Positions 8,461 to 17,005 of a stretch of 64,000 nt of DNA are shown here, one piece after another (positions within the stretch are counted from its first letter, which is position 1; every line of letters begins with the position of its first letter). This DNA is from Paenibacillus amylolyticus (GTDB taxonomy: Bacteria; Bacillota; Bacilli; Paenibacillales; Paenibacillaceae). The translations under genes and the position numbers were made by a program. The notes under the pieces were generated by a model. That model was given only the letters and a program-made list of their open reading frames with translations, ran no database searches and was not told the origin of the DNA. The stretch spans positions 248,001 through 312,000 of the forward strand of contig NZ_RIAS01000003.1 in the NCBI RefSeq assembly GCF_003719335.1, given 5' to 3'.

Positions 8461-10230
8461 ATGGATACGATATACACTCACTTTCTAAGACTAGCTGGCT
8501 CTGAAATGCTCTCAATCAAAATCAATGAACCTGTACGTGTAACGATTGAAAATCTTTCCTCCGTTCTCTGCTGTACTCCACGGAATGTAAAATTCATCCT
8601 ACGAAAGCTGGAGGAGCAGCATTTTATCCATTGGAAACCTGGGCGAGGACGAGGCCATCATTCCGAACTTACACTACTGCGAAGTCTGAATGATGCTTTA
8701 GAATTCAACTTTACTGAACTTCTATCCAAAGGCAAACTAAAAGAAGCCATCGAGTTGATTGGAATTGTCCGAATCGATGACTTGATGCGTGAAAAACTGA
8801 TGCTCACCCTTCATGAACAGATGGGATTTCGCAGTTACACCGAAACCGCCTCTGGTCAGGATACGCTTCGCATGTTGAGATCACGTCAACTGGGTGATTT
8901 GGACCCAGCTTCGGTTTATACTGCTTTTGAAACCTATCTACTTGGCCAAATATGCAGCACACTAATTACTTACGACGCCGACACCGATACCTTTTTACCC
9001 GCACTTGCACATACATGGGAATCTAACAACGACCATAAAGAATGGGTATTTTATTTGCGAAAAGGGGTTCGTTTCCATGACGGACGTGTGATGACATCTC
9101 ATGATGTTCAGGCTTCATTGAAGCGTTTATTTGAAACAAATTGTTCGTCTCTGTGGCTGTACCGTGATATTAAGCGAACAGAAGTGAACGGCGATTATTG
9201 CATCAGGTTTATATTGCATCGTGCGAACCGTTTTTTTCTGCATCTGTTCAGTTGTATTCGCATGACGGTACTGCCGGCGGATCATGACTCAAACCAGACC
9301 TTGATCGGCACAGGCCCGTTTCAGATCACCGAGATGAGTGACGATGTGATCAAACTGACGGCATTTGATGCTTATTATGGTTTTCGTCCACATCTGGATC
9401 AGGTCCACATCTGGTTTCTTCCTGAGCAGGCTTCAAGCGACGGTTATTATGATTTGCCTGGTACTGAACGGCTTAGTCTGCCTGGAAGCAGTCATGAGAA
9501 GCCTCATTATATTGACTATCCTGCACTTGGCTGTCAGTATATGCTTTTCAATTTCAATGTCACGGGTTGTCATCATGCACTGCCCTTCCGTCAAGCCATG
9601 CGCATCGTCTATGATCCAGTCACACTGGTGCATGATTTGGGTAAAAATCGAATTACACCCGCCAGCAGTTTTCTGCCGTGGAAAAGCGATGCACGGAGCT
9701 GGGACGCTGCATCACTCGTCGATGCTCAAGCATTGCTTGAACAATCGGGTTATCAAGGTGAATCCTTCTTGTTATCATATAAAAAGAACAAAGATTCCGA
9801 TGTGGCGGAGTGGATGCAACAACGCGCACGTCAAATTGGGTTAAGAATTGACCTGGAGCCTTTTGACGATTATCTGGATGTCGTGAAGACTTCAGATGCA
9901 CCTTTGATTTTGAGAGAAGAAATACTGGAGGACGACTGGCAGTATGGCATGATTCATTTTTTCAAAAATCAAAGCAATACGCTGCATGAGTACATGACTC
10001 CTGAGCTTCAATCGATATTGGATACCTTGCTGGATCCCTTTCCGCAGCTTCCTCACTCCGAGCGTAGCGAGCTTCTGGAGCAGGCTGAAGAATTACTGCG
10101 GGAAAATAGCTGGATGTTGTACGGATGTCATATGAACAAAAAAGCAGAATTGCATCAGAGCTTCTACGGCATGCAAACTTCAGAGTTTGGATTCCTAGAT
10201 ATTTCAAAGCTATGGATCAAAAATCCCTAA
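8461..10230 (+). CDS. SgrR-type transcriptional regulator with a solute-binding domain
   Basis: A 589-residue regulator. Residues 1-115 form a winged helix-turn-helix like SgrR_N (VTIENLSSVLCCTPRNVKF is the helix-turn-helix part). Residues from about 160 resemble family 5 extracellular solute-binding proteins: LGQICSTLITYD, WVFYLRKGVRFHDGRVMT and LIGTGPFQI are characteristic. There is no signal peptide, so the binding domain is cytoplasmic and probably senses a small solute. GGAGGAGC lies just upstream of ATG 8461. The divergent MFS gene is its likely target. The length fits SgrR proteins (550-600 residues). Confidence 0.88.
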   Translation: MDTIYTHFLRLAGSEMLSIKINEPVRVTIENLSSVLCCTPRNVKFILRKLEEQHFIHWKPGRGRGHHSELTLLRSLNDALEFNFTELLSKGKLKEAIELIGIVRIDDLMREKLMLTLHEQMGFRSYTETASGQDTLRMLRSRQLGDLDPASVYTAFETYLLGQICSTLITYDADTDTFLPALAHTWESNNDHKEWVFYLRKGVRFHDGRVMTSHDVQASLKRLFETNCSSLWLYRDIKRTEVNGDYCIRFILHRANRFFLHLFSCIRMTVLPADHDSNQTLIGTGPFQITEMSDDVIKLTAFDAYYGFRPHLDQVHIWFLPEQASSDGYYDLPGTERLSLPGSSHEKPHYIDYPALGCQYMLFNFNVTGCHHALPFRQAMRIVYDPVTLVHDLGKNRITPASSFLPWKSDARSWDAASLVDAQALLEQSGYQGESFLLSYKKNKDSDVAEWMQQRARQIGLRIDLEPFDDYLDVVKTSDAPLILREEILEDDWQYGMIHFFKNQSNTLHEYMTPELQSILDTLLDPFPQLPHSERSELLEQAEELLRENSWMLYGCHMNKKAELHQSFYGMQTSEFGFLDISKLWIKNP

Positions 10231-10265
10231 TTTTCAAATGCTGAGCGAATAACAATCAAAAATAC

Positions 10266-10304
10266 AAAAAAACCCTCAGCCCGTTAAAATACGGTTGAGG
10301 GTTT
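10266..10304. terminator. terminator shared by the converging regulator and prenyl synthase genes
   Basis: AACCCTCA (10271-10278) pairs with TGAGGGTT (10296-10303), with an inner CCGT/ACGG stem. The long A-run on the left gives a T-run for the minus transcript, so it mainly serves the prenyl synthase gene. Confidence 0.85.
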
Positions 10305-10395
10305 CACTAATTATACATCGAATAGCAGTTATAAATGCGGTAAATCCGTTGTAATTTCGATTATGAAGATCATGCAAGTCATGTACATCCTAGCC

Positions 10396-12792
10396 TTACC
10401 GTTCACGTCCGACGAGGTAATCCAGCAGATGTTTTAAAAATGGGATCGGTTTGGGCATTTGACGTAATGAATCGGCAGCAAGACAGTAATGCTCCCACAT
10501 CGCTTTTTGAGCACCTGTCTCTCCCAGAATGGATACAAAGGTTGAATTATTATTCCGCTCATCCTGACCGGCAGGTTTACCAAGGATATGTTGATCTCCC
10601 CCATAATCCAGCAGGTCGTCCCTGATCTGAAAAGCGATGCCTGCATGATACGCAAATGTTTTTAGCGCGTCGATCTCCTCATCTTTTACTTCTGCCAAAA
10701 TCGCTGGCATAACCAGCGCCGCCTCAAAGGCAATGCCTGTTTTGTAAAAACAGATCGTGTTCAGCTCCTCCAGTGAGAGCAGCTTTCCTTTTGAACCCAG
10801 ATCCATCGCCTGACCCATACACATATCCTCGGCTTTCATAGCCGAATATTGAATCAGCTTCAGCACCGTTTGCGCATCAAACCGCTGCAGTGAAGATTGC
10901 TCACGAATCGCTCGCTGAATCAGGAATAGACCTGTGAGTTCTGCTGTAGCGCTATTATGCAACTGATGAAGCGTGGAACGTCCGCGCCTTGTCTCGGCAT
11001 TATCCTGTGTGGGCAAATCATCAAAGATGAGAGAAGCGGTATGCATATACTCCATGGATCTTAACAGCGGCATGATAGCCGACTCGCTAAGCCCGTACTC
11101 CTGAACACCCATGACCCAAGTAAGGATGGGGCGGAGACGTTTGCCATCCCCTTGCAAACTGTAGTTGGCCGCGTCCATCAGCTTCCCCTTCATATCGAGC
11201 TCTTCAGCGGCTTTGTCAATTTGCAGTTCTACATTAATCTGTTCACGTACCGTTCGGATCGTTTGCTGGAATGCTTCCTTCTCTTGTTTACCGTTACTGA
11301 GCTGCAGCACAACCTGATCCCGCAGCAATTTGTCCAGAAAATCCACGTCATCTGCTTTTCGCACCATTTGCCGCACCACATGGTTAAGTCCCGGTTGCCC
11401 TGAAGCAAAGATCGTCATGACCTCGTCATACTTCGCCTGACCGAGTCGCTCTCTGCAGCGCTTCAGCCCGTTAATCGCACGATCCAGGATAACCTCTCTT
11501 GCCTTAGCGTTCGAATGGTAGACGTCATGGATCAGAAACGAGATGACTGCCCAGTACAACTCATACGGATTAATCAAATCCGGACGCAGATCGCGATATT
11601 TCAAATAATACGTGTAAGGTGTCACTGCCTCAGCCTGCATATCATCGAACATATCTGCAAAATCATCCGCGAGTTGATTATAAATCCCGTAATGAAACGT
11701 GCGCAGATCAAACCCTTCATCTTCCGGTGCGCTAAGAACAGAACGTACAATCAATCGGGACGACGCCGACTTAATAATAATCGGGATGTACAGGTCTTCA
11801 TTCGTATAATGGGCATTGGATAATTTCTTGCCACGATCGATCTCCTGGGACTGAAAGAACACATAAGACTGTTCAAAAAAAGTGTGACGCATCTCCTCAC
11901 GCTGATAATCCCGAATATATTCAAAGGCCTCTCGAAGCTCGGAGTGTACATACCGAATCACTTCAAGCTGCGGCCCCTTCCATTCTCCAAGATCAGGCAC
12001 AATGCCGGTATGCAAAGCTTGTTGTATCATCGCCGAGTACTGTTCCTTCTCCTGTGTGGTCAGCACCTGGGAATCGAGAAGATCATCTACAAAAGGGTAT
12101 GTTAAACCGTAGGAATAACCAAGCCTGATGGCTGCATCGAGCTTAGCAATCCGTTCCTCCCGTGGGGTGTCCTCTGTAAGCTCATCGTCGACATGAAGCA
12201 CGACGCCCAGAATAATCTTGATCAATTTACGTTGTGCCTGCGCCGCGTCGAGTTCTGGGGGAATGTTTGCTGCAACATGTTTTAATTTGTCCATCACCCA
12301 GATGACAGCCTCTTCAATCTGTTCTCGCTGTCCCCATCGATATAATGCTGCCGGGCTTATGTAATCAGCCTGACGTTGTGCTTCGCTTGCGATACGCATA
12401 AAATACGCTTTGGTATCCTTGGCGATACGCTGAATCTTGTCTTTTGTTTTCGGGTTATCCAGCGCCTGCCCCAGATCACGCATGTAGATATATGAAATGC
12501 TGCGATCCAGATAATCATCGATCTTGCCTGTCGCACTGAGCCAATGCATATATTTCTGAGTATCATTGGCATCCGGTTTTCTTTTACCAGCGAACCAGGA
12601 TAACCAGTTCCAACGATGGATGTGTGTTTTTTGCCAAATCCTGAAATCTTGAATAAGTGCATCTATATGGGTGTTATTAACTAGCTGCTGAGAGAGCTTT
12701 GCAAAATACTGAGATGCTTTCTGCTCTGCGAGACGGTAAGCTTCATCTGCATTAGCTTCGGCCTTAGGCTGATTCATAAGTACGTTGTTCAT
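10396..12792 (-). CDS. large two-part polyprenyl synthase family protein
   Basis: A 798-residue protein whose C-terminal 290 residues are a class I trans-prenyl diphosphate synthase. They contain GDGKRLRP, the first Asp motif DDLPTQD (about 591-597, three-residue-insert type, DDx4D) and the second motif FQIRDDLLDYGGD. Normal synthases are about 300 residues long. The first 500 residues match nothing I can name but hold several Asp-rich helices: IDDYLD near 91-96, HVDDELTED near 200, FVDDLLDS near 234-241 and LADDFADMFDD near 374-384. This half may be a degenerate or second isoprenoid-synthase fold. ATG 12792 was chosen because GAGGG lies eight bases upstream; a TTG at 12807 precedes that site. 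The product chain length is unknown. Confidence 0.85.
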   Translation of the reverse strand: MNNVLMNQPKAEANADEAYRLAEQKASQYFAKLSQQLVNNTHIDALIQDFRIWQKTHIHRWNWLSWFAGKRKPDANDTQKYMHWLSATGKIDDYLDRSISYIYMRDLGQALDNPKTKDKIQRIAKDTKAYFMRIASEAQRQADYISPAALYRWGQREQIEEAVIWVMDKLKHVAANIPPELDAAQAQRKLIKIILGVVLHVDDELTEDTPREERIAKLDAAIRLGYSYGLTYPFVDDLLDSQVLTTQEKEQYSAMIQQALHTGIVPDLGEWKGPQLEVIRYVHSELREAFEYIRDYQREEMRHTFFEQSYVFFQSQEIDRGKKLSNAHYTNEDLYIPIIIKSASSRLIVRSVLSAPEDEGFDLRTFHYGIYNQLADDFADMFDDMQAEAVTPYTYYLKYRDLRPDLINPYELYWAVISFLIHDVYHSNAKAREVILDRAINGLKRCRERLGQAKYDEVMTIFASGQPGLNHVVRQMVRKADDVDFLDKLLRDQVVLQLSNGKQEKEAFQQTIRTVREQINVELQIDKAAEELDMKGKLMDAANYSLQGDGKRLRPILTWVMGVQEYGLSESAIMPLLRSMEYMHTASLIFDDLPTQDNAETRRGRSTLHQLHNSATAELTGLFLIQRAIREQSSLQRFDAQTVLKLIQYSAMKAEDMCMGQAMDLGSKGKLLSLEELNTICFYKTGIAFEAALVMPAILAEVKDEEIDALKTFAYHAGIAFQIRDDLLDYGGDQHILGKPAGQDERNNNSTFVSILGETGAQKAMWEHYCLAADSLRQMPKPIPFLKHLLDYLVGRER

Positions 12793-12911
12793 CGGTCGAT
12801 CCCTCAACTTCGGTTAAAGTTAAACATGTTCCGTTCATGTTCATACCCTATATACGGCGGTTCAGCCGTTTGGTTACGGAATCGTAAATGTCTGAGAGAT
12901 AAGACAGATAA

Positions 12912-13709
12912 TCAGAATATGGAAGACCATACTTTAACCGCGGTAATCGCAATCAGGAGAAGCAACGCATACCGAAGCAGCCGCACATTAATCATAGAAC
13001 TTACCCTTGAGCCAATCGATGCGCCAATCAAACTTCCAAGCACGGTGTAGATAATCGGCTCCACTGGAATGTCTCCCGCAGATAACTTCCCAATAACACC
13101 TCCTATTGCAGAGATGAAGACAATCGCGAGGGATGAGGCAATCGTTGTCCGAACCGGGATCTTCAGAACAGTCAGCATAACAGGAATGAGTACAAACGCA
13201 CCACCAGCCCCGACAATTCCTGAAACGATTCCTACGGTAAACGAAGTACTTGAAGCAATCATTTTATTAAACGTTAGCGGTTGGTCTAGATCCAGCCGCC
13301 CCTTGCTCGGAACGAGCATTAGAACGATCGCAATGATCGCCAGAATGCCATAAACCAGATGGATCATACGTTCAGCCAGCATGCCTGAGATAAAACCGCC
13401 AATTAAACTACCCACCAGAATACTGCTTCCCATATACAGCACAAGTTTGGAATCGATCACGGCGCCGCTAGTTATGCCTGCCTTTGCTTTCCTGCGAAAT
13501 GCAAGTACGCCCGCAAGCGAGGCAAAGAACACTTGAAACATGCTGATGGCTGACACCTGATGAGCCGTGAACGGTTCGAGCCCTGCCATTTCCGGCACAT
13601 AAAGCAATAGAGGAAAATTAATGATCGCCCCACCGATGCCAAGCAATCCGGAGAAAAACGAACCGATGAGACCCAGTATGAACATGATGAAGAAAAGCAA
13701 AAGATCCAT
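12912..13709 (-). CDS. TauE/SafE-family membrane transporter
   Basis: A 265-residue, almost wholly hydrophobic protein with about eight helices. The N-terminal glycine-rich GLLGIGGAIINFPLLL and the second-half repeat VGAGGAFVLIPVMLTVLK form the pseudo-symmetric pair of the TauE/SafE (sulfite/organosulfonate exporter) family, and the length is normal. It starts at ATG 13709 behind GAAAGGAAG. The family moves anions such as sulfite or sulfoacetate outward, but most members are uncharacterised. The gene stands alone upstream of the prenyl synthase with a 119-bp gap that holds only a weak ACGGC/GCCGT hairpin. Confidence 0.88.
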   Translation of the reverse strand: MDLLLFFIMFILGLIGSFFSGLLGIGGAIINFPLLLYVPEMAGLEPFTAHQVSAISMFQVFFASLAGVLAFRRKAKAGITSGAVIDSKLVLYMGSSILVGSLIGGFISGMLAERMIHLVYGILAIIAIVLMLVPSKGRLDLDQPLTFNKMIASSTSFTVGIVSGIVGAGGAFVLIPVMLTVLKIPVRTTIASSLAIVFISAIGGVIGKLSAGDIPVEPIIYTVLGSLIGASIGSRVSSMINVRLLRYALLLLIAITAVKVWSSIF

Positions 13710-13809
13710 CGGTTATACGCTTCCTTTCTTGAAGATAATACGAAGATACAAAACCAAAAAAAGATAAACTTTGATCACAAAAAACATATACAGGACACTT
13801 GGATTCGGG

Positions 13810-13815
13810 TATAAT
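13810..13815 (+). promoter_or_regulatory. -10 box for the zinc-ribbon microprotein
   Basis: TATAAT preceded by a G-rich triplet lies 43 bases before the start codon. No convincing -35 hexamer is seen. Confidence 0.4.
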
Positions 13816-13857
13816 ATTTTAAAACCAAGTAATTTAATCAGAAATGAGTGATTAAGC

Positions 13858-14031
13858 ATGTTGAATGTGTTGAAGACACTTTTTGTGAATACATGTCCTC
13901 GCTGTAACGAAAAATTACAAACACATCATGATGAGTTATGCTCAGTCAAAACCTGCACTCATTGTCACTATAAAGAAGAAAGTTATAGCTCACTTGGAGT
14001 CCGTATTGTATACGACACCACAAATGGATAA
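13858..14031 (+). CDS. 57-residue zinc-ribbon microprotein
   Basis: A short frame that reads MLNVLKTLFVNTCPRCNEKL and continues to a second knuckle, CTHC. The four metal ligands are likely Cys13 and Cys16 (CPRC) with Cys33 and Cys36 (CTHC); an extra Cys28 lies between. The arrangement is that of a small treble-clef or zinc-ribbon protein. The ribosome site is weak (GAGTGATT), but a TATAAT box precedes the gene and a strong terminator follows 90 bases downstream, so it has a complete transcription unit. No paralog or partner is near. The function is unknown; similar tiny zinc ribbons bind nucleic acid or other proteins. Confidence 0.6.
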   Translation: MLNVLKTLFVNTCPRCNEKLQTHHDELCSVKTCTHCHYKEESYSSLGVRIVYDTTNG

Positions 14032-14122
14032 AACGAGTCAGCACTTTTATTGTATCATGAACTTCTAAATTTCGGGATAATTCGACACCATTATATGATG
14101 ATTTGATTACAAGAGTGAACAT

Positions 14123-14160
14123 GAAAAGGCACAGGAAAATTACCTCCTGTGCCTTTTTGT
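14123..14160. terminator. bidirectional terminator after the microprotein and SDR genes
   Basis: AAAAGGCACAGGA pairs with TCCTGTGCCTTTTT around a short loop; T-runs are present on both strands. Confidence 0.9.
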
Positions 14161-14197
14161 TCTTTTAAATGCAATATGATTTAGGGTTAGATAACCG

Positions 14198-14953
14198 TTA
14201 TTTCGTTTTAAAACTCAGGAAACCATCATCAACCGCCACCGTTGTACCATTCATCGCACTCGCGGCATCACTGAACAGGAAGGTGACCACACTTGCTACT
14301 TTTTCCGGCTGGATTAACTCTCCGCGCATATGTTGAGTGGCCAATGCATCCTTCATGGCTTTGTCATTCCCCAGAATCGGAGTTTCGATGAACCCAGGCG
14401 CTACACCCAACACGCGAATTCCGTGCTCGGCCAGTTCAAGTGCACCCGATTTGGACATCATCACTACTGCCGCTTTCGCCGCATTGTAGTTGAAGCTGCC
14501 GACAGCTGCCACGCTTCCATAGATCGAAGCTGTATTCACAATCGTGCCTTGCACGTTTAATTCAACCATTTTCTTCGCACCGTAATACATGCCGTAGTAT
14601 ACGCTATGTTGATCCACATCAATAACCTTGTGATAGGATTCCGGGTCCATTTCCAGAAACGGCTTTACAAGACCGATACCCGCATTGTTGAAAATCCCGT
14701 TGAATGTTCCATACTTTTCAACAGTCCAGTCAATCAAAGCTTTAATCTCATCCCCTTTGGATACATCCACTTTATAAGCTCCGGCTATGCCACCCGCTGC
14801 TTCAATCTCAGTCGCAACCTGTTTGGCTCCTTCTTCGTTAAAATCCGCGACAACGATTGTTGCTCCCTGTGCAGATAGTTGCAGTGCTGTTTCTTTTCCA
14901 ATCCCGCTTGCTCCACCTGTGATAACAATGACTTTTCCCGTATGTTCGGACAT
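14198..14953 (-). CDS. short-chain dehydrogenase/reductase
   Basis: A 251-residue classical SDR. The N-terminal TGGASGIG binds the dinucleotide, an Asp after the second strand (VVADFNEEG) favours NAD, and NNAGIG stabilises the sheet. Ser in NTASIYGSV with YNAAK forms the catalytic Ser-Tyr-Lys set. The C-terminal DDGFLSFKTK is typical. The start is ATG 14953 with AAAGGAG six bases upstream. The leader contains a good promoter and a long dyad, so the gene is probably induced by relief of a repressor. The substrate cannot be read from the sequence. Confidence 0.9.
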   Translation of the reverse strand: MSEHTGKVIVITGGASGIGKETALQLSAQGATIVVADFNEEGAKQVATEIEAAGGIAGAYKVDVSKGDEIKALIDWTVEKYGTFNGIFNNAGIGLVKPFLEMDPESYHKVIDVDQHSVYYGMYYGAKKMVELNVQGTIVNTASIYGSVAAVGSFNYNAAKAAVVMMSKSGALELAEHGIRVLGVAPGFIETPILGNDKAMKDALATQHMRGELIQPEKVASVVTFLFSDAASAMNGTTVAVDDGFLSFKTK

Positions 14954-14991
14954 AACATAGATCTCCTTTGCTAAATAAAATTGGTTTATAG

Positions 14992-15014
14992 GTAACTAAA
15001 TTAATGTTAGTCAC
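14992..15014 (-). promoter_or_regulatory. operator dyad in the SDR leader
   Basis: GTAACTAA (14992-14999) and TTAGTCAC (15007-15014) are inverted with one mismatch and a seven-base spacer. The symmetry extends outward as TATAG/CTATA. The dyad lies just downstream of the predicted start site, where a bound repressor would block transcription. HxlR-type regulators bind sites of this general form. Confidence 0.5.
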
Positions 15015-15035
15015 TATATAAATGTTTATTAAATA

Positions 15036-15064
15036 ACCATAATAGTCTATCATACTTTTGTCAA
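15036..15064 (-). promoter_or_regulatory. promoter of the SDR gene
   Basis: TTGACA (15059-15064) and TATGGT (15036-15041) are 17 bases apart on the minus strand. The rest of the 350-bp gap up to 15196 shows nothing else I can name. Confidence 0.55.
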
Positions 15065-15196
15065 ATGATGCGATAATGATAGCTCAGCTTGTTACCAAAC
15101 AAACATTCACCTTCATAGTATTCCCGATTTATACACTGCAAGCATTTTGGATCTTTGTCGTAATCCATATCGTTTTTCTTTCTACAAAATAAATAT

Positions 15197-15236
15197 GAAA
15201 AAAAGACGAGCAGCCCTTCCAGATCACCCGTCTTCT
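15197..15236 (-). terminator. terminator of the lipoprotein gene
   Basis: On the minus strand AAGACG pairs with CGTCTT across a long imperfect stem, followed by a run of seven T. Confidence 0.6.
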
Positions 15237-15303
15237 GTAACTTTCCTGTTCAAATGCTCCTTAAAGAGAAGGAAAGATTATTCTTATATTTAATTTAAAC
15301 TTA

Positions 15304-15774
15304 TTATTCCGTTTGTAATCCGCTCAGCGGTTCCTTCAAGCTGTTGATGTTGTTGATTAATTCTGGAATACCTGTTTTCTCCCAATTCTCAGCGGTAATC
15401 CCTTGCTCCGCGACGGAAGTTTCGAATTGGTTCATAACTTCTGTCAGCTGATTATTATAACTAACCAGATTCTCATGAATGTTTTCTCCAATAGCAGGCG
15501 CACTCATCTCCGAAAATTCAGCGGCTTCTGCTTGAATTAGATCAATCTTCTCTTGAATCTGACCCGTTACATCCGGGTTATTGATGGCATCTGCTGCAAG
15601 TTGCTGTAACTCGGTTCCAGCACTCGATACCTGATTGATATAATCCGTAGCACCGCTTACATAACTCAGACTTTGATTGGCTTGCTCTACAATCGAACAA
15701 GCGGATAGCATCAACATACTGGAGGCCACAATAGCTGTAATCATCGTCCTGTGTGTTCTGTTTCGCCTTCGCAT
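15304..15774 (-). CDS. small lipoprotein, DUF6376-like
   Basis: A 156-residue exported protein. A basic N-terminus (RRRNRTHR) and a hydrophobic stretch end in the lipobox LSAC, giving a diacylglyceryl-Cys at about residue 26. The mature part is helical, polar and low in Cys or aromatic residues, with heptad-like spacing. It resembles the DUF6376 lipoproteins of Bacillus and Paenibacillus in size and in the SIVEQANQSLSYVSGATDYI start; I did not verify the family. The second ATG (15774) has AAGGGAG six bases upstream. The first ATG at 15780 touches the ribosome site. It is divergent from the SBF transporter. Confidence 0.8.
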   Translation of the reverse strand: MRRRNRTHRTMITAIVASSMLMLSACSIVEQANQSLSYVSGATDYINQVSSAGTELQQLAADAINNPDVTGQIQEKIDLIQAEAAEFSEMSAPAIGENIHENLVSYNNQLTEVMNQFETSVAEQGITAENWEKTGIPELINNINSLKEPLSGLQTE

Positions 15775-15877
15775 GATCATCTCCCTTTCTTCATCTCAGA
15801 ATGATGGTACCTTACTTCATGATACTTGTTCACAAAGCTACATTGCAAATCAGCCTGCATGCCTAGACATTCCGATG

Positions 15878-15883
15878 TATAAT
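15878..15883 (+). promoter_or_regulatory. -10 box of the SBF transporter gene
   Basis: TATAAT preceded by TG lies 33 bases before the start codon; the -35 region is weak. Confidence 0.4.
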
Positions 15884-15916
15884 AGGAGAATCACACAAAA
15901 AAGGGATGTCATCATT

Positions 15917-16885
15917 ATGCTTCAGGCCTTAAATCAACGCTTGAACCGCATCATGCCGCTGATTACCCCCACTAGTATTATCATTGGTGTTTTATGCGGC
16001 AGTTTTTTATCTTCTTACACGTATTTATCGCCTTGGCTGTTTGCCTTCATGACGTTTGCGGGCAGTATTAGTCTGAGTGTACGAGACTTTGTTAATGTCT
16101 TGAAAAAGCCTTTTCCGCTGTTTGTTTGCCTTCTGATCTTGCATTTGGCAATGCCTCTTATTGCGCTAGGCATGGGCCATCTCGTGTTTCCAACCGATGC
16201 TTATACCATCACAGGACTTGTTCTCGCTGCAGTCATTCCGACGGGCATTAGCAGTTTTATATGGGTAAGCATCTACAGGGGGAATATTGCGCTTACGCTT
16301 TCGATTATATTGATTGATACCTTGCTGGCTCCGTTTGTTGTGCCCGGCGTGTTATCCCTGCTTGTTGGCACAAGCGTCACACTGGATACGGCAGCGATGA
16401 TGAGCAGCCTATTCTGGATGATTGTTTTCCCTTCGCTGCTCGGTATGCTCCTTAATGAATGGACTAAAGGTGGCATCGTTCCTGTATGGGGGCCTCGCCT
16501 TAATCCATTATCCAAATTGTTTATGGCTTCGGTCGTTGCCATTAACGGCTCGGTTGTCGCACCCTATCTGGCTGACTTCAACTGGCGCTTGGCTGGACTG
16601 GCGGTAATTATCGTTTTTCTGGCCTCCTTCGGCTATGCACTCAGTTATTTCATTGCGAGGTGGCTGGGCTGGAACGAAGCGGATCAAGTGGCCCTTGTCT
16701 TTAACGGAGGGATGCGCAACATTAGCGCTGGCGCCGTTCTTGCGGTTACTTATTTTCCGCCGCCTGTTGCTGTTCCTGTCGTGCTTGGTATGGTATTTCA
16801 GCAGATGCTCGCGTCCCTCTCAGGGTACTTGCTGGGCAGGCGTTCTGAGCTTTTGCGCAACTCGGATAAAACCTCAGCTGCTTGA
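15917..16885 (+). CDS. bile acid:sodium symporter (SBF) family transporter
   Basis: A 322-residue membrane protein with nine to ten hydrophobic helices. PTGISSFIWVSIYRGNIALT in the first half and FNGGMRNISAGAVLA in the second are the paired crossover motifs of the BASS/SBF fold; the latter holds the conserved Asn-Gly-Gly region. The length matches bacterial members. The frame stays open 80 codons further upstream across the divergent promoter, but ATG 15917 has AAGGGA ten bases before it and starts where the conserved protein begins. Family members import organic anions with Na+, such as pantoate or keto-acids. The substrate here is unknown. Confidence 0.88.
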   Translation: MLQALNQRLNRIMPLITPTSIIIGVLCGSFLSSYTYLSPWLFAFMTFAGSISLSVRDFVNVLKKPFPLFVCLLILHLAMPLIALGMGHLVFPTDAYTITGLVLAAVIPTGISSFIWVSIYRGNIALTLSIILIDTLLAPFVVPGVLSLLVGTSVTLDTAAMMSSLFWMIVFPSLLGMLLNEWTKGGIVPVWGPRLNPLSKLFMASVVAINGSVVAPYLADFNWRLAGLAVIIVFLASFGYALSYFIARWLGWNEADQVALVFNGGMRNISAGAVLAVTYFPPPVAVPVVLGMVFQQMLASLSGYLLGRRSELLRNSDKTSAA

Positions 16886-16903
16886 TAACTTCATCCGCAA
16901 TAG

Positions 16904-16976
16904 AAAAAGGCTCCGATCTCCGCTAGCGTTTCATCTCAATTGACTGAAATGCTTAAAGAGTATCAGGAGCCTTTTA
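16904..16976. terminator. branched bidirectional terminator
   Basis: AAAAGGCTCCGAT pairs with ATCAGGAGCCTTTT, and an inner GCGTTTCA/TGAAATGC stem sits in the loop. It ends both the SBF and the aldo/keto reductase transcripts. Confidence 0.85.
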
Positions 16977-17005
16977 CTTATATATAAGGGTTATCTTGCA
17001 ATATG

